Assembly (NCBI GenBank): GCA_947095585.1 | Contig: OX352762.1 | Coordinates: 90,143,749-90,207,748 of the forward strand | Direction of reading: 5' to 3' | DNA from: Nephrocerus scutellatus | Lineage: Eukaryota > Arthropoda > Insecta > Diptera > Pipunculidae | Length of the DNA stretch: 64,000 nucleotides | Shown: in pieces, positions 63,244 through 64,000 of the stretch | How positions within the stretch are numbered: position 1 is the first letter of the stretch | Layout of the letters: each line of letters starts with the position of its first letter | Position numbers and translations under genes: made by a program | The notes under the pieces: generated by a model | What the model saw: the letters and a program-made list of their open reading frames with translations, nothing else | Database searches by the model: none | What the model was told of the DNA's origin: nothing

Positions 63244-63546
63244 TTTCGATTTACTAAAACCTTCTATAAACAAACAATACACGGGTAAGCTGTTAAAGTA
63301 AGAGTTTTCATGGTTTTCGTGGTTAAAGCTTTGCAAATAGAACACCAAACCAAAACCAACCAAAATGTTTAAAACTGAGAAATTAGTCTGCTTGCTCTCT
63401 CGCAATCTTGCTAAGCAAACGAAACCATAGCCATCGATTGCCGACAAAATTTTGCAGATAAAACGCAATAATCTGGATACTTTTAAATAGAACACGACAA
63501 ATCAAAACTAAGAAAAAAAAGTTAACATACCCCTGCAAATCGAAGA
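63244..63546 (-). mobile_element. Repeat D, MITE-like, copy 2
   Basis: TTTCGATTTAC at the left and GCAAATCGAAG at the right. In reverse it shares CATGGTTTTCGTGGTTAAAG, CTTTGCAA, AAATTAGTCTGCTTGCTCTC and GCAGATAAAACGCAATAATC with copy 1. It is shorter by about 40 bases. The two copies lie 4.7 kb apart in opposite orientation. Confidence 0.65.
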
Positions 63547-64000
63547 AGTCATTAGTTATGTTAATATTTTTTTCCTTAAAACTCTGCCCCAGATTTTTTT
63601 TGGCTGTCTAGTTGTTCGTTTCCCCTTCAAAACGACTCTGCCGTAGAGCTAAAACAGCTCCTGATATTTTGGGAGATTTACCCCTCTTTATACTAGCACA
63701 ACAACAACACATGCAAAAAGTAAACAAAAGATTTTCGCCTTTCGTGTTCGATTTCCTTTTTGAATAGTTCTGTGGTCGAGCTCGTTTCTGGGTTATAGTT
63801 TTTAAGAAAAAAATTTAACATTAATTCCATTCAATCGAACGCGGCTGAAGTATAGTTGTCATTTCATTTTGATGTCATCTAGAAATTATGTAAAGTACGT
63901 AAGCAGCAAAAAGCCTGGGGATATTTCTTTTTGTATTTTGTGCCGTTGTGATTTTTTTTTTGGTTTTATAGTCCTTGTTCTAATCTAATGCAAAGTGATG
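63547..64000. other. No recognisable gene
   Basis: Window end; no motif or repeat boundary supported. Confidence 0.45.

Overview
This window reads as intergenic or heterochromatin-like DNA from an insect, most likely a higher fly (Diptera). It is A+T-rich and has no long open reading frames apart from retroelement genes. It holds an insect endogenous retrovirus of the Ty3/gypsy errantivirus type with an env gene. It also holds Jockey-, R1/LOA- and RTE-like LINEs, a tRNA-derived SINE, a Tc1 transposon, hAT and PIF/Harbinger-like relics, and many copies of a DINE-1/Helentron-like element with a GTCY microsatellite. The species cannot be named from sequence alone. I found no convincing host protein-coding exon, no true tRNA or rRNA gene, and no CRISPR array. 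I also found no coherent undescribed system: the interest lies in mobile-element structure, nesting and recent rearrangement.

Layout. 1-7.5 kb: microsatellites, a dispersed repeat with a 150-bp tandem duplication, the 3' part of a Jockey-like LINE (3.5-4.6 kb) and a broken gypsy reverse transcriptase (6.4-7.0 kb). 7.6-18 kb: Helentron-like copies with ~122-bp minisatellites, three copies of a second dispersed repeat, and R1/LOA LINE scraps. 19-25.9 kb: a SINE with perfect target-site duplications, a 5'-truncated LINE with a 10-bp duplication nested in a Helentron-like copy, a Jockey fragment, a 2-kb RTE-like LINE pseudogene and an opposed LINE C-terminus. 26.7-27.6 kb: a small canonical Helitron candidate abutted by a SINE. 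28-31.4 kb: a tandemly duplicated repeat end, a SINE and a reverse-strand LINE. 32.2-33.7 kb: a 333-bp MITE and a 1.05-kb Tc1 element with terminal repeats, TA flanks and a SINE inside.

34.4-43.8 kb: a mini-me-like element, then an errantivirus (LTR, gag, pol, env) broken by frameshifts and cut within env by a Helentron-like element, then a reverse copy of the 2.4-kb repeat and a hAT-like element with perfect 24-bp terminal repeats. 44.3-52.0 kb: an almost identical head-to-tail triplication of a 2.58-kb unit. Its ends lie in the minisatellite motif, and each copy carries a PIF/Harbinger-like element with a MADF-like relic. 52-64 kb: another LINE fragment, a ~300-bp direct/inverted repeat block, several MITEs, and a TIR-bounded composite (59.1-62.5 kb) holding further nested elements.

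The sequences do not form a pathway. They form a record of insertions: SINE into Tc1, LINE into Helentron-like copy, SINE into repeat B, Helentron-like copy into env, and unequal exchange between minisatellite units.
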